Of a DNA stretch of 15,668 nt, positions 6,852 through 14,007 are shown piece after piece. The notes beneath the pieces are model-generated. The model was not told where the DNA came from and made no database searches. It saw only the letters and a program-made list of their open reading frames with translations. A program made the position numbers and the translations under genes. This DNA comes from an uncultured Lachnospiraceae bacterium (GTDB lineage: Bacteria > Bacillota_A > Clostridia > Lachnospirales > Lachnospiraceae), in contig CANOBT010000129.1 of NCBI GenBank assembly GCA_947564305.1, positions 1-15,668 on the forward strand. Reading direction: 5' to 3'. Every line of letters begins with the position of its first letter. Position 1 is the stretch's first letter.

Positions 6852-8147
6852 CATTAAAATCTTTAATTCAAACCAGTTATTTTCCTGTGAAATATCCGCA
6901 CTGCCTCCATATTTTTCAGCTGCGGCATAGATGCTGCGAATCCCAAAACCATGGTTTTTTCTGTCTGCTTTTGTGGTAGCAATCAGCCGGTTTTCATCTT
7001 TTACGATTTCTTCTTCGCAATAATTTTCTATTTTTATAAAAACAAAACTCTTTTTTGCGGAAACCGACACATGAATCAGCCTTTTTTCTTCTTCCGGAAG
7101 CATAATTACATGCTCAATGGCATTATCCAGGGCATTGCCGAACATGGAGCAGATATCGGTTACATGCATGAAATCCAGCAGTTTTCCATCTGCGACACAG
7201 GTAATCTGTATGTTGTGCTTTCTGCAGTGAAAGGCTTTTGCGGCAAGAATCGTGTCCAGTACCTGGTTTCCGGTTTTATTCATGGTTTCAAAGGCACGAA
7301 CCTCTTCCTCCATGGCATCCAGCCATTTCCTGCGCCGTTCCTCGTCCGTTTCTGCCCGGAGTGCGGTAATCTGATGTTTCAGATCATGATATTTCAGATG
7401 AATCAAATCCAGGCTGTCCTGATAATTGCGGTACTGGTCATACTGGCTCTTCAGAACTGCATTCATGGCAGACAGTTCATGCTCCGCGATATATTCACAG
7501 ATCCGGCTCTGATACACATACAGGACCATCATTCCCCCGAAATCAACCAGTGTCCGGATCGTAAAGATGTCTGCCCGGAAATCACTGGTAAAAGGAATGC
7601 CGCTGTATACAAAGCTCAGATTGCTGAAAGCAAAAATACAAACCACAATGCCCGTTGCCGCCAGCCCCTCTTTTACGGTCAGCTGCCGGATATATTCCTG
7701 AGTCAGAAACGGACGTTCCAGGCGGATTGTAAGCCAAAAACAGGCAAAATAGATGAGCGCAAACAGGAGAATCTGCAGCCAGAAACACCCATAGCCGCCT
7801 GCCTGAAAGAAGGTGAATATCTGCCAGTCCAGAGAAGCCGTAAATTCCGCCAGCAGAAAAGCTCTCGCACAACAGTACCATGCGCCATACAGAGACATCT
7901 CCCCGCCCCACAGCAGATAGAAAAACATAATACCTGCGGCGGCAGCCATGCAGGGATTCCAGAAAATAATCGGAACGTTGGCAGTAGCCACCAGAAATAC
8001 AATCTGAACCGCCAGAACAAGGCTGCTGACCAACCAGAAGGAAACGGACTTCATTTTTTCTTTTTTGAGCAGATACAAATACGCTGCGCAGGCTCCCCAC
8101 TCGGCAATCGCCGTACAGATCCTTGGTATATCCTGATAGAATTCCAT
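6840..8147 (-). CDS. Six-helix GHKL sensor histidine kinase (AgrC-like)
   Basis: A membrane sensor kinase of 435 residues that should autophosphorylate and pass phosphate to the LytTR regulator encoded just before it. Residues 1-215 hold about six hydrophobic segments (near 10-26, 36-57, 60-81, 120-141, 160-182, 197-215) and no recognisable extracellular domain, as in peptide-sensing kinases such as AgrC. A linker helix leads to the H-box YHDLKHQ with phospho-acceptor His254. The GHKL-type ATPase domain follows, with the N-box FGNALDNAIEHV (336-347) and glycine box HGFGIRSIY (399-407). The start at 8147 has GAGGGG 7 nt upstream and lies 4 nt after the regulator stop; the longer frame from 8162 overlaps the regulator and has no ribosome site. 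The ligand is unknown. No agrB/agrD-like processing or peptide gene is seen in the window. Confidence 0.88.
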   Translation of the reverse strand: MEFYQDIPRICTAIAEWGACAAYLYLLKKEKMKSVSFWLVSSLVLAVQIVFLVATANVPIIFWNPCMAAAAGIMFFYLLWGGEMSLYGAWYCCARAFLLAEFTASLDWQIFTFFQAGGYGCFWLQILLFALIYFACFWLTIRLERPFLTQEYIRQLTVKEGLAATGIVVCIFAFSNLSFVYSGIPFTSDFRADIFTIRTLVDFGGMMVLYVYQSRICEYIAEHELSAMNAVLKSQYDQYRNYQDSLDLIHLKYHDLKHQITALRAETDEERRRKWLDAMEEEVRAFETMNKTGNQVLDTILAAKAFHCRKHNIQITCVADGKLLDFMHVTDICSMFGNALDNAIEHVIMLPEEEKRLIHVSVSAKKSFVFIKIENYCEEEIVKDENRLIATTKADRKNHGFGIRSIYAAAEKYGGSADISQENNWFELKILMPRD

Positions 8148-8151
8148 CTCC

Positions 8152-8856
8152 TTACCCCTCATTCATGTACTGGATCAGACATTCCATAAACGCCTTTTTC
8201 TTCATCCGGCTGATGGGAATCTTCTCTCCAAATACGACGCAGTCATTCCCGGAAACACCGTCTACCCGGCGCATATTGACCAGATAGCCTTTCCCACAGC
8301 GGAAAAATCCATGTTTTTCTACGGATCCCTCCAGTTCTTTCAGCGCTGCCCTCGACAGAAAATCCCCCTTTGTCGTCCGGTATCTGGCATTGTGTCCCTG
8401 GCTTTCGATGTAGTAGATATCAGATACCATTAACTTCTGAACCCCGTCTGCGGTCGGAACCATGATGCAGGGTTCCTCCTGTTTTTTCAGCCGTCCTATG
8501 GCTTTATCCAGCTTTTGGGAAAATGCAAAATACTCTACCGGTTTTAACACATAATCCATGGCGTCTACTTCATACCCTTTTACTGCGTATTGGGTCATGT
8601 TGGTGATGAACATGATGATTACTTCATGATCCAGTGCCCGTATTTTCTCCGCCGCAGTCATACCATCCATAAACCGCATCTGGATGTCCATAAGAATGAT
8701 ATCAAAATCTCCCTTATAATTTTCTGTAATGTCTTCCCCGTCTGAAAAGATGGTTATCTTTATCTGTTTCTTCCGTTCTTCTTCATAATGTTTGACAAAC
8801 TGCTGAAGCTGCTGCACATACAATGGCTCGTCTTCCACTATAGCAATATGTATCAT
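8152..8856 (-). CDS. LytTR-family response regulator
   Basis: A 234-residue response regulator. The receiver domain (1-120) has the acidic pair Glu8-Asp9, phospho-acceptor Asp57 in ILMDIQM, Thr85 in FITN and Lys105 in VLKPVE. Residues about 130-232 form a LytTR DNA-binding domain, with DIYYIESQGHNARYRT and GFFRCGKGYLVNMRRV typical of AgrA/LytR/ComE proteins, which bind direct repeats. It is the first gene of the pair; the kinase follows after 4 nt, so they are surely co-transcribed. A GAAGGTG ribosome site lies about 10 nt before the start. Repeats upstream suggest self-regulation, and a direct repeat in front of the adjacent GH3 operon is a probable target. Confidence 0.93.
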   Translation of the reverse strand: MIHIAIVEDEPLYVQQLQQFVKHYEEERKKQIKITIFSDGEDITENYKGDFDIILMDIQMRFMDGMTAAEKIRALDHEVIIMFITNMTQYAVKGYEVDAMDYVLKPVEYFAFSQKLDKAIGRLKKQEEPCIMVPTADGVQKLMVSDIYYIESQGHNARYRTTKGDFLSRAALKELEGSVEKHGFFRCGKGYLVNMRRVDGVSGNDCVVFGEKIPISRMKKKAFMECLIQYMNEG

Positions 8857-8965
8857 ATCATGTGCACCTTCTCTCTTTATTACTGCCTGTAATTATAATA
8901 TCTCTTTCCATAATAACATATCATGTACTTTATATAACTGCAATTACAATATAAAGATATCATGA
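8854..8965. repeat. Set of direct repeats in front of the LytTR operon
   Basis: Two families of repeats are interleaved here. ATATCATG occurs at 8855-8862, 8918-8925 and 8957-8964; the first two copies extend to the 10-mer CATATCATGT and lie exactly 63 bp apart. CTGTAATTATAATAT (8887-8901) and CTGCAATTACAATAT (8938-8952) match at 13 of 15 positions, 51 bp apart. The stretch is very AT-rich and must contain the promoter of the regulator gene, although no unambiguous -35/-10 pair was found. One copy covers the regulator start codon. Autoregulation is the likeliest role. Confidence 0.5.
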
Positions 8966-9069
8966 ATATGTTCTATTTAACCTGGGCATTTCACTCATTT
9001 GAATGACTGTTTATCAGAACCTCGCCGATTGTTCTTATAGGCACAATCATCGGAATAGAACATAATCAT
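8962..9069. repeat. Long-range 16-bp inverted repeat enclosing nested hairpins
   Basis: ATGAATATGTTCTATT (8962-8977) and AATAGAACATAATCAT (9054-9069) are complementary at 15 of 16 positions. Inside lie GATTGT (9027-9032) against ACAATC (9043-9048), extendable with CCG/CGG, and TCATT/AATGA around a 2-nt turn near 8993-9004. The whole 108-nt block could fold as a closed stem with internal arms. It may be a small RNA, a leader element, a remnant of a small mobile element, or a protein-binding region. Confidence 0.45.
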
Positions 9070-9092
9070 TACCTGTCTTTTTATGCCATAAG

Positions 9093-9130
9093 AAAAAGCC
9101 TCCGTTTCATTTCAGAAACAGAAGCTTTTT
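9093..9130. terminator. Bidirectional-type terminator after the GcvT-like gene
   Basis: AAAAAGCCTCCGTTTC (9093-9108) pairs with GAAACAGAAGCTTTTT (9115-9130) with two mismatches. Runs of A and T flank the stem, so it has a U-tract in either direction. It lies about 60 nt past the stop codon of the GcvT-like gene on the minus strand. Confidence 0.8.
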
Positions 9131-9189
9131 GTACGGTTTATTTCATAATTCTGCGTAACATCTACCCGCGAATCGCTTAATTTTCAGCA

Positions 9190-10545
9190 TTAATCGGACA
9201 GTACACGCGGAATCGTCTCAACATCCTTATCTTGATTACGAATGTAGTCTTTATTGTACGGATAGCTGGCAACCTTCGCCCTTATTTTCATCTGGCGGGT
9301 GCCCGGTGTGCCCCAGAGGACCTCCAGTTCCCTTCCTTCTATGGCGTATTGCGGGTTAATAAAGCCTAAAGAAATCATGCTGTTATAGGTGTATGAAACG
9401 ATACGCCCGGAGGACAGTCCGATCACTTCGTTTCCAAAGAAAACCTTACCCGCCCGATAAGTAAAGCCGGCGCCGTCAGCCTTTTCATTCCAGAAGGCGT
9501 CACTTTGTACAGAGATGTCTTCGCATGGCTCTTCGCCGGGACAAAGTCTTGTGGCAAAAACCTTCCCCACATCCTCCGCATTCCATTCAAGGGTAACCGG
9601 CGTGCGTCTGCGCTCCTTTGAAAGTTTCTCCAGTGCTTCCTTTCCGGTGAATTCATGATTGAATTTCACAAGGAAATCCCAGCCCACGTCATAGGGAGTC
9701 ATAAATCTGGTCTCCAGATCATCTCCAACACTTCCCCGAAGCTCACGCTTGATATTATAGAAAGCGGTCATCGGATTCTGATAGAGATAATTGGCAAGCC
9801 CTTCGCCGGATTCAAACCAGGGAAGCGGATAATGCAGGTTGATATTTGCAAAGCCGGCCTCCGTATGATTAAAAAGATTGTAGGCATGAAGACCAAGCTT
9901 CTTCGCGCCAAACTTCCGGCCGCTCTCCCAGACCTTGTCATAAATGTATGTAAAGTCCGCCATATCGCCGTGAATCTCGTATGCAAGATTTCCGGACATA
10001 CCAAGACGGACAATGTTGACGATTCTGCCGTCTACATCCTGATTTCTGTGTCTTGCAAATTTGATATCGTGCAAATCAGTCTGGAAGGCATCCTCAAGAA
10101 TCTCCAGAGATTTTTCACCGTCAATCTGAATAAAATACTCTTTTCCCGTCATATTCTCTACCTGAATATCCATTCCGGACTGCTTGGCAAGATAAGCAAG
10201 CGGCGGATTCAGCCAATAGGTTCTGATCCGATCCTCCGCAACCTTGAATGCTACGCCGTCCGTTAAAATCTGACCCTTTTCATTACAGATCACCGCATGG
10301 CGAATCCCTGTCATACCAAGCCTGGTAAAATCATTTGTGCAAATGGAATTAAAAAATTTGATCACATCCGGGCCGTATACATCGAAAACAGGCGAGATCA
10401 TTAAAGCTGTTCCAATCCACGCACTGGTTTGGTATGCACTGATTTCAGGCTGCACGCCAAGATATTCATATGGCACAAGCATTCCTGGCGCCGACTGAAA
10501 CATTAATGTTGCACCTTCCATTGTTGGGTTCCTGTACTCGTTCAT
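9190..10545 (-). CDS. GcvT-fold LigM/DesA-like tetrahydrofolate-dependent demethylase (putative)
   Basis: A 451-residue protein of the aminomethyltransferase (GcvT) superfamily. The pattern is closer to the LigM/DesA O-demethylases than to the glycine-cleavage T-protein, from motifs I remember: GQILTDGVAF (91-100) and GMSGNLAYEI (182-191) in the folate-binding part, then FLVKFNHEFTGKEAL (291-305), VTLEWNAED (317-325) and, near the end, a segment with LEVLWGTPGTR (407-417) and YPYNKDY. Such enzymes move a methyl group from a small substrate to tetrahydrofolate in the cytoplasm. Where I recall the LigM catalytic tyrosine (after a PLP motif), this protein reads PLPWFESGE (240-248) with no tyrosine, so the substrate is probably not vanillate. 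The start follows AAGGAGG with 7 nt spacing. The transporter gene precedes it by 37 nt, implying one operon for uptake and demethylation. No other glycine-cleavage genes are present. Confidence 0.72.
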   Translation of the reverse strand: MNEYRNPTMEGATLMFQSAPGMLVPYEYLGVQPEISAYQTSAWIGTALMISPVFDVYGPDVIKFFNSICTNDFTRLGMTGIRHAVICNEKGQILTDGVAFKVAEDRIRTYWLNPPLAYLAKQSGMDIQVENMTGKEYFIQIDGEKSLEILEDAFQTDLHDIKFARHRNQDVDGRIVNIVRLGMSGNLAYEIHGDMADFTYIYDKVWESGRKFGAKKLGLHAYNLFNHTEAGFANINLHYPLPWFESGEGLANYLYQNPMTAFYNIKRELRGSVGDDLETRFMTPYDVGWDFLVKFNHEFTGKEALEKLSKERRRTPVTLEWNAEDVGKVFATRLCPGEEPCEDISVQSDAFWNEKADGAGFTYRAGKVFFGNEVIGLSSGRIVSYTYNSMISLGFINPQYAIEGRELEVLWGTPGTRQMKIRAKVASYPYNKDYIRNQDKDVETIPRVLSD

Positions 10546-10582
10546 GTTATTTCCTCCTTATTTTTTATGTAAACCAATTTCT

Positions 10583-11896
10583 TTATTTATGGGCCATACG
10601 CTCTGCTTTGTATTTTTTTGCACACGGTACGCCAACTCCAAACACCGCCACAACACTTGCTATAAAACACACGATACCGTATACAATAAACGCTGTGCTG
10701 TAACTGCCATTGTTTGCGTCAGCAAGCAATCCGCCAATTGTGCCTGTTGTGGCAGACACTAAACCTGCAGCCGTAAGCACAACACCCTGAAGCGACGGGA
10801 ATGATTCACGTCCAAAAATGTTGGCAAGCATTGTGGCGAGCACAGGTATCAGGCACGCAGAATAAATGGATGACAGGAATCTATAAGCATAGATAATCAC
10901 AATGCTGCCGGACGGATTGGCAGACAAAAGCAGTGCGGCTCCGTATGCTGCAAGGCTTATACCAAATAAGAATCCCGGCTCAATCCTGTCAGATACTTTT
11001 GCAATGAGCAATATAAATACCAGGCGTACAATACTGCTCCAGGACATGGATGAAGTTACCACCGAAAGTTCATAACCTTTTTCCATAAAGTGAACGGATG
11101 AAAAGGCGAATCCAACCATTGATACCGCAAACCCCAGGCTGGCACAAATCATAATAGCCCAAAAGACAGGTTTTCTCAGAGCCTGCTTCACGGTTGTAGC
11201 TTCTACGTCAATACCAACTTTAAATATGGTGGATACTCGGCTTGACGCTTTGGTTTCAAGAATCTGCCCGGGTTCCACGCCATCCGGATGCTGTCCGATA
11301 TCCTCCGGTCTGTCCTTGAGGAAGAAAACAAAGGGAAGCGAGAGGATTCCGAATACGCCAATACTGTACCATCCAAATTTAAAGCTTCCTCCCGCAAACC
11401 CGCTGTTGATTACCCCCTGTACAACGTAAGGGCTGATAAAGGAGAACACACAGGTTATTGCCGTCATAAGGTTCATTGCCTCTCCACGGCGCTGGATAAA
11501 CCAGTTGTTTATGAGTGTTTGTGCAGCAATCTGTGAAGTGAGCATGTAGCTGAGTCCCCAAAATACGCCGAAAACCAATATGTAACTGATATCCGAATTG
11601 AGCAGATTAGAGAGTCCTAACGTAACCAGAATCAAAAATGGGATTCCCATCATGAATACCTTTCGGGCGCCCTGCTTATTAATCCAGGCTCCGATGAGAA
11701 TCTGCGGGGGCCCCTGCATCAGCGAATATACGGTTGATCCCAATCCAAATGCCGTAGCTGTCATAGCCACCTGTGCGCCGTTTTGCATCACCGTATTGGA
11801 AAGGGAAACCGCAGCACCGCCATACTGGGCGGTCAATCCGGTGATGATGGAGATCATCAGCAGCTGTTTCCACCCGGAAAATTTTTTACTTTCCAT
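10583..11896 (-). CDS. OFA-like major facilitator superfamily transporter
   Basis: A 12-helix membrane transporter of 437 residues, of the major facilitator superfamily and most like the oxalate/formate antiporter (OFA) group that carries small organic acids. The two six-helix halves are separated by a cytoplasmic loop at about 200-245. That loop opens with DRPEDIGQHPDG, a pattern frequent in OFA-like carriers. The helix 2-3 loop WINKQGARKV and the later NNWFIQRRGEAMNL also fit the family. The start at 11896 follows AGGAGGTG by about 4 nt. It is the first gene of the operon and is followed 37 nt later by the putative demethylase, so it most likely imports that enzyme's substrate or exports its product. 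Substrate is unknown. Confidence 0.85.
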   Translation of the reverse strand: MESKKFSGWKQLLMISIITGLTAQYGGAAVSLSNTVMQNGAQVAMTATAFGLGSTVYSLMQGPPQILIGAWINKQGARKVFMMGIPFLILVTLGLSNLLNSDISYILVFGVFWGLSYMLTSQIAAQTLINNWFIQRRGEAMNLMTAITCVFSFISPYVVQGVINSGFAGGSFKFGWYSIGVFGILSLPFVFFLKDRPEDIGQHPDGVEPGQILETKASSRVSTIFKVGIDVEATTVKQALRKPVFWAIMICASLGFAVSMVGFAFSSVHFMEKGYELSVVTSSMSWSSIVRLVFILLIAKVSDRIEPGFLFGISLAAYGAALLLSANPSGSIVIIYAYRFLSSIYSACLIPVLATMLANIFGRESFPSLQGVVLTAAGLVSATTGTIGGLLADANNGSYSTAFIVYGIVCFIASVVAVFGVGVPCAKKYKAERMAHK

Positions 11897-11941
11897 AACA
11901 CCTCCTACAATATGATAGATAGATGGATCAGATTTGTATCA

Positions 11942-11971
11942 TTTATACAGTTGTCATATACATTATCTCAA
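11942..11971 (-). promoter_or_regulatory. Promoter of the transporter/demethylase operon
   Basis: On the minus strand TTGAGA (11971-11966) and TATAAA (11947-11942) are separated by 18 bp, a good sigma-A match. The predicted start lies about 40 nt before the transporter ATG. ATGATA (11912-11917) and TATCAT (11937-11942) form an inverted repeat reaching the -10 region and could be an operator for the neighbouring PucR-type regulator. Confidence 0.6.
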
Positions 11972-12000
11972 AAAATCATTAATATTCAACAGCGCAGATG

Positions 12001-12037
12001 CATAAAAATACCCCGGCATCTTGTCATAATGCCAGGG
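12001..12037 (-). terminator. Rho-independent terminator of the PucR-type gene
   Basis: On the minus strand CCCTGGCAT (12037-12029) pairs with ATGCCGGGG (12019-12011) with one mismatch around a 9-nt loop, and the stem is followed by TATTTTTATG. It lies about 40 nt past the regulator stop codon and before the transporter promoter, so the two units are transcribed separately. Confidence 0.85.
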
Positions 12038-12075
12038 TTTAAGTCATGCATGCACAAAAAGAACAGAGCGGTTGT

Positions 12076-13683
12076 CTATTGGCGCACATTTAAGCAATCA
12101 TTTTTTGACAGATATCTGAGAAGGCGGCAGGAAATCAGACAATGCAGCAGATCATTTTTACTGAGTTCATCTAAGGGAACCAGTTCACACATTTTATCAA
12201 TCCGGTATGCCAGAGAATTTCTGTGAATATGCAGTTCCTCCGCCGTACGTGCCCGGTTTCCCATGCTGAGAAAATAAGCTTCCAACGTTTTCATGTATTC
12301 AGTGCCGTTGGCACAGTCATACAAATACAGTCTTTTTACAGCAGGATGGCAAAAGACGTCTGATGAGGACTCTTTTAAAAACTCATCGATCATGTGCTCG
12401 ACTGCATAATCCGCATATTTATAATAATCCGTTGACGGATTCAGGCGAGACCCGATAGACAGAGCCTCAATGGATTGGAAATATGCGGTTCGGATGCCTT
12501 CGAACTCATGGAACGGCCCGCTTATTCCTATCTTTGTATCGCCAAAGGGACTACGCAGTTTATTCCTCATACGATCGATATACTCGAGGTTTGAATCGTA
12601 TATTTCCGACGCATGAATGATCAGCAGAATATAATCCTGATAGCATAAAACAATCTCCTGGGGTTGCTTCATTTCTGAAAGAATCTTTTCGGCGTATTGC
12701 AGGCGAGTCTCATTTTTCACAGGGATGTTTTGCTCTTGTGACATTAACTTAAAGCTTATGAGATGCAAAACAGTCTCTCTCTTTTTTCCAATCCATGCGG
12801 CACTTGATTTGACAGCATCTTCAGTAACCGGCTTGCCATCTATCAGATTGGTCACTAATTGTTTGATCGGCTCTTTCGATGCAATAATATTCCGCGAACA
12901 GCAAAACCAGTATGTTAATCTATTCGCAAAATGATCACACAAAAAAGTCTGTCCATATGTGATTGGCGCCCAAACCTCCGTCATTCCGATATTTCCCAGC
13001 CGGATGCCGTTCTTAAAAATATGGCGTATTAAAATATCAAAGGGTTTATTGGCTCCGCCGTCAAATTGTTTCAGCAGAATCGTTTCTTTGCTTTCGCTCA
13101 GCTGCTTTCCAAGCGCCTGCTTTAACCGGGTTTGAATATCGTAATTAATCACATATTTTGTTTTAGAAAGCGTATCCCAGATTGGATCTTTATATTGAAG
13201 AGACAAATCTCCGCTGGTCGCCAGACAATAAAAGGATGAATCAAATATTGCAATCGGATTAGAAAACACTTTGTTCCCAATGTCTGCAATATCATTGATG
13301 GAAGCTTGTGCCATGATAGCATTCGTCAGTTCCTCATCCCACTGATTATACTTTTCAAATATCAATTGCACACGCTCAAATATTTGATTGATATCACCAT
13401 CTTTTACACATATGAGGTCGGTTCCTTCAAAAAAAATCTCTTCCTGAAGCGATGTCTTTCCAATACAAATTGCTGCGGAAAGGTTACGATCATTTGCGAA
13501 TGGCAAAAAATCATTTTCAAATCCCAAATATACATATTTCGGCGACAGGCTGTGATTCCCCTGAAGAGTAATCATACGCACATTTACAAGAAGGTCTCCT
13601 GCCTTTTCCTTGAGCCGCCGTTCATAAACGATATCCTGCAATTCATCATTGATTACCTGCATTCCCAAACACATTGACAACAT
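12076..13683 (-). CDS. PucR/CdaR-type transcriptional regulator
   Basis: A 535-residue regulator with the C-terminal helix-turn-helix of the PucR/CdaR type: residues about 470-525, with NRARTAEELHIHRNSLAYRI and then a DLLHCLISCRLL helix. A central GGDEF-like fold is plausible at about 300-420 (ISFKLMSQ, LCYQDYILLI, GISGPFHEFEGIRTAYFQSIEAL). The N-terminal about 280 residues should hold the effector-sensing part; I do not recognise a named domain there with certainty. Such regulators usually activate genes for use of a small organic or nitrogen compound, often next door. Here the transporter/demethylase operon is downstream on the same strand, behind its own promoter. The start at 13683 is set by GAGGTGA and a consensus promoter just upstream; the frame stays open to 13851 but that 56-codon extension crosses the promoter. 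Base composition is visibly more AT-rich than the flanking VWA operon. Confidence 0.85.
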   Translation of the reverse strand: MLSMCLGMQVINDELQDIVYERRLKEKAGDLLVNVRMITLQGNHSLSPKYVYLGFENDFLPFANDRNLSAAICIGKTSLQEEIFFEGTDLICVKDGDINQIFERVQLIFEKYNQWDEELTNAIMAQASINDIADIGNKVFSNPIAIFDSSFYCLATSGDLSLQYKDPIWDTLSKTKYVINYDIQTRLKQALGKQLSESKETILLKQFDGGANKPFDILIRHIFKNGIRLGNIGMTEVWAPITYGQTFLCDHFANRLTYWFCCSRNIIASKEPIKQLVTNLIDGKPVTEDAVKSSAAWIGKKRETVLHLISFKLMSQEQNIPVKNETRLQYAEKILSEMKQPQEIVLCYQDYILLIIHASEIYDSNLEYIDRMRNKLRSPFGDTKIGISGPFHEFEGIRTAYFQSIEALSIGSRLNPSTDYYKYADYAVEHMIDEFLKESSSDVFCHPAVKRLYLYDCANGTEYMKTLEAYFLSMGNRARTAEELHIHRNSLAYRIDKMCELVPLDELSKNDLLHCLISCRLLRYLSKNDCLNVRQ

Positions 13684-13685
13684 TA

Positions 13686-13692
13686 TCACCTC
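13686..13692 (-). promoter_or_regulatory. Ribosome binding site deciding the PucR-type gene start
   Basis: TCACCTC on the plus strand reads GAGGTGA on the minus strand, with GAGG 5 nt before the ATG at 13683. It fixes the start and excludes the 56-codon N-terminal extension. Given the promoter position, it lies at the very 5' end of the transcript. Confidence 0.75.
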
Positions 13693-13698
13693 TGTGTT

Positions 13699-13727
13699 AT
13701 TATATCTCAATCCATCCGTGCTTTCAA
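13699..13727 (-). promoter_or_regulatory. Sigma-A promoter of the PucR-type gene
   Basis: On the minus strand TTGAAA (13727-13722) and TATAAT (13704-13699) are spaced by exactly 17 bp. The predicted transcript start, at about 13692, leaves a leader of only about 9-10 nt, just enough for the ribosome site. This is the best promoter match in the window. Confidence 0.85.
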
Positions 13728-13745
13728 TAAGATTTGCTGAGTATT

Positions 13746-13760
13746 GGGAGCCTGGCTCCC
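13746..13760. promoter_or_regulatory. 15-bp perfect palindrome upstream of the PucR-type promoter
   Basis: GGGAGCC-T-GGCTCCC is perfectly symmetric about one central base and sits 18 bp upstream of the -35 of the regulator gene. It is also the only hairpin-forming sequence between that promoter and the end of the zinc-ribbon gene, but no U-tract follows it on the minus strand. It may be an operator, possibly for autoregulation, or a weak terminator of the VWA operon. Confidence 0.45.
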
Positions 13761-13796
13761 CTCCGGCGCATTTTTCCAAAAACAGCCATGTGCTCC

Positions 13797-13991
13797 CTAT
13801 CCTTCCAAAAACCCCTTCAGACTTACGCCCTCCGGAATGGCATATCCGCATGTGGTGCAGGTGCTTTCTCCTACCGTTACCCCATCCTTTAAAAACACTT
13901 CCAGTCCGTCTTCCTCCTTACACTCCGGACAGTCGATTTGTATAATTGTTTTTTTATTTCTTTCGTCCTGACAGTCTGCAAATACACTCAT
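13797..13991 (-). CDS. Small zinc-ribbon protein
   Basis: A 64-residue protein with a CPEC pair near residues 26-29 and a CTTC pair near residues 48-51, separated by about 18 residues rich in acidic and hydrophobic positions: a classic zinc-ribbon spacing. No catalytic domain is present, so it probably binds protein or nucleic acid. The start at 13991 has AAGGAG about 9-10 nt upstream. The frame is open to 14186, but that extension lies antiframe within the preceding gene and has no ribosome site. The start lies 16 nt after the stop of the VWA gene, so the two are co-transcribed and their products may act together. I do not recognise a named family. Confidence 0.75.
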   Translation of the reverse strand: MSVFADCQDERNKKTIIQIDCPECKEEDGLEVFLKDGVTVGESTCTTCGYAIPEGVSLKGFLEG

Positions 13992-14007
13992 TTTATTTAC
14001 TCCTTTT

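Larger units (their letters stand above)
8857..9189. other. 333-bp intergenic region, repeat-rich and structured
   Basis: This is the longest gene-free stretch in the window, between the start of the LytTR regulator and the end of the GcvT-like gene. From right to left it holds a hairpin terminator (9093-9130), a 16-bp inverted repeat enclosing further hairpins (8962-9069), and an AT-rich segment with direct repeats. No ORF with a good ribosome site was found. A 24-codon minus-strand ORF from 9069 to 8995 has only a poor AGG upstream and is not called as a gene. Confidence 0.6.

Noticed and set aside
6951..8189. 412-codon ORF on the plus strand
   Set aside because: It is fully antisense to the histidine kinase, whose H, N and G boxes are clear. 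Its translation is Cys/His/Gln-rich without any recognisable motif and it has no good ribosome site.
8995..9069. 24-codon minus-strand ORF as an AgrD-like signal peptide for the nearby kinase
   Set aside because: Weak ribosome site, no amphipathic leader or acidic tail typical of cyclic peptide precursors, and no AgrB-like processing gene. Kept only as a remark in the structured-block finding.
9655..10266. 203-codon ORF on the plus strand
   Set aside because: Antisense to the GcvT-like gene, with no motif and no promoter or ribosome site.
9190..10545. Ordinary glycine-cleavage T-protein
   Set aside because: It is longer than usual, matches LigM/DesA-type motifs in its second half, and no gcvH or gcvP gene is near.
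13684..13851. 56-codon N-terminal extension of the PucR-type regulator
   Set aside because: It spans a consensus promoter and the palindrome; GAGGTGA directly precedes the ATG at 13683.
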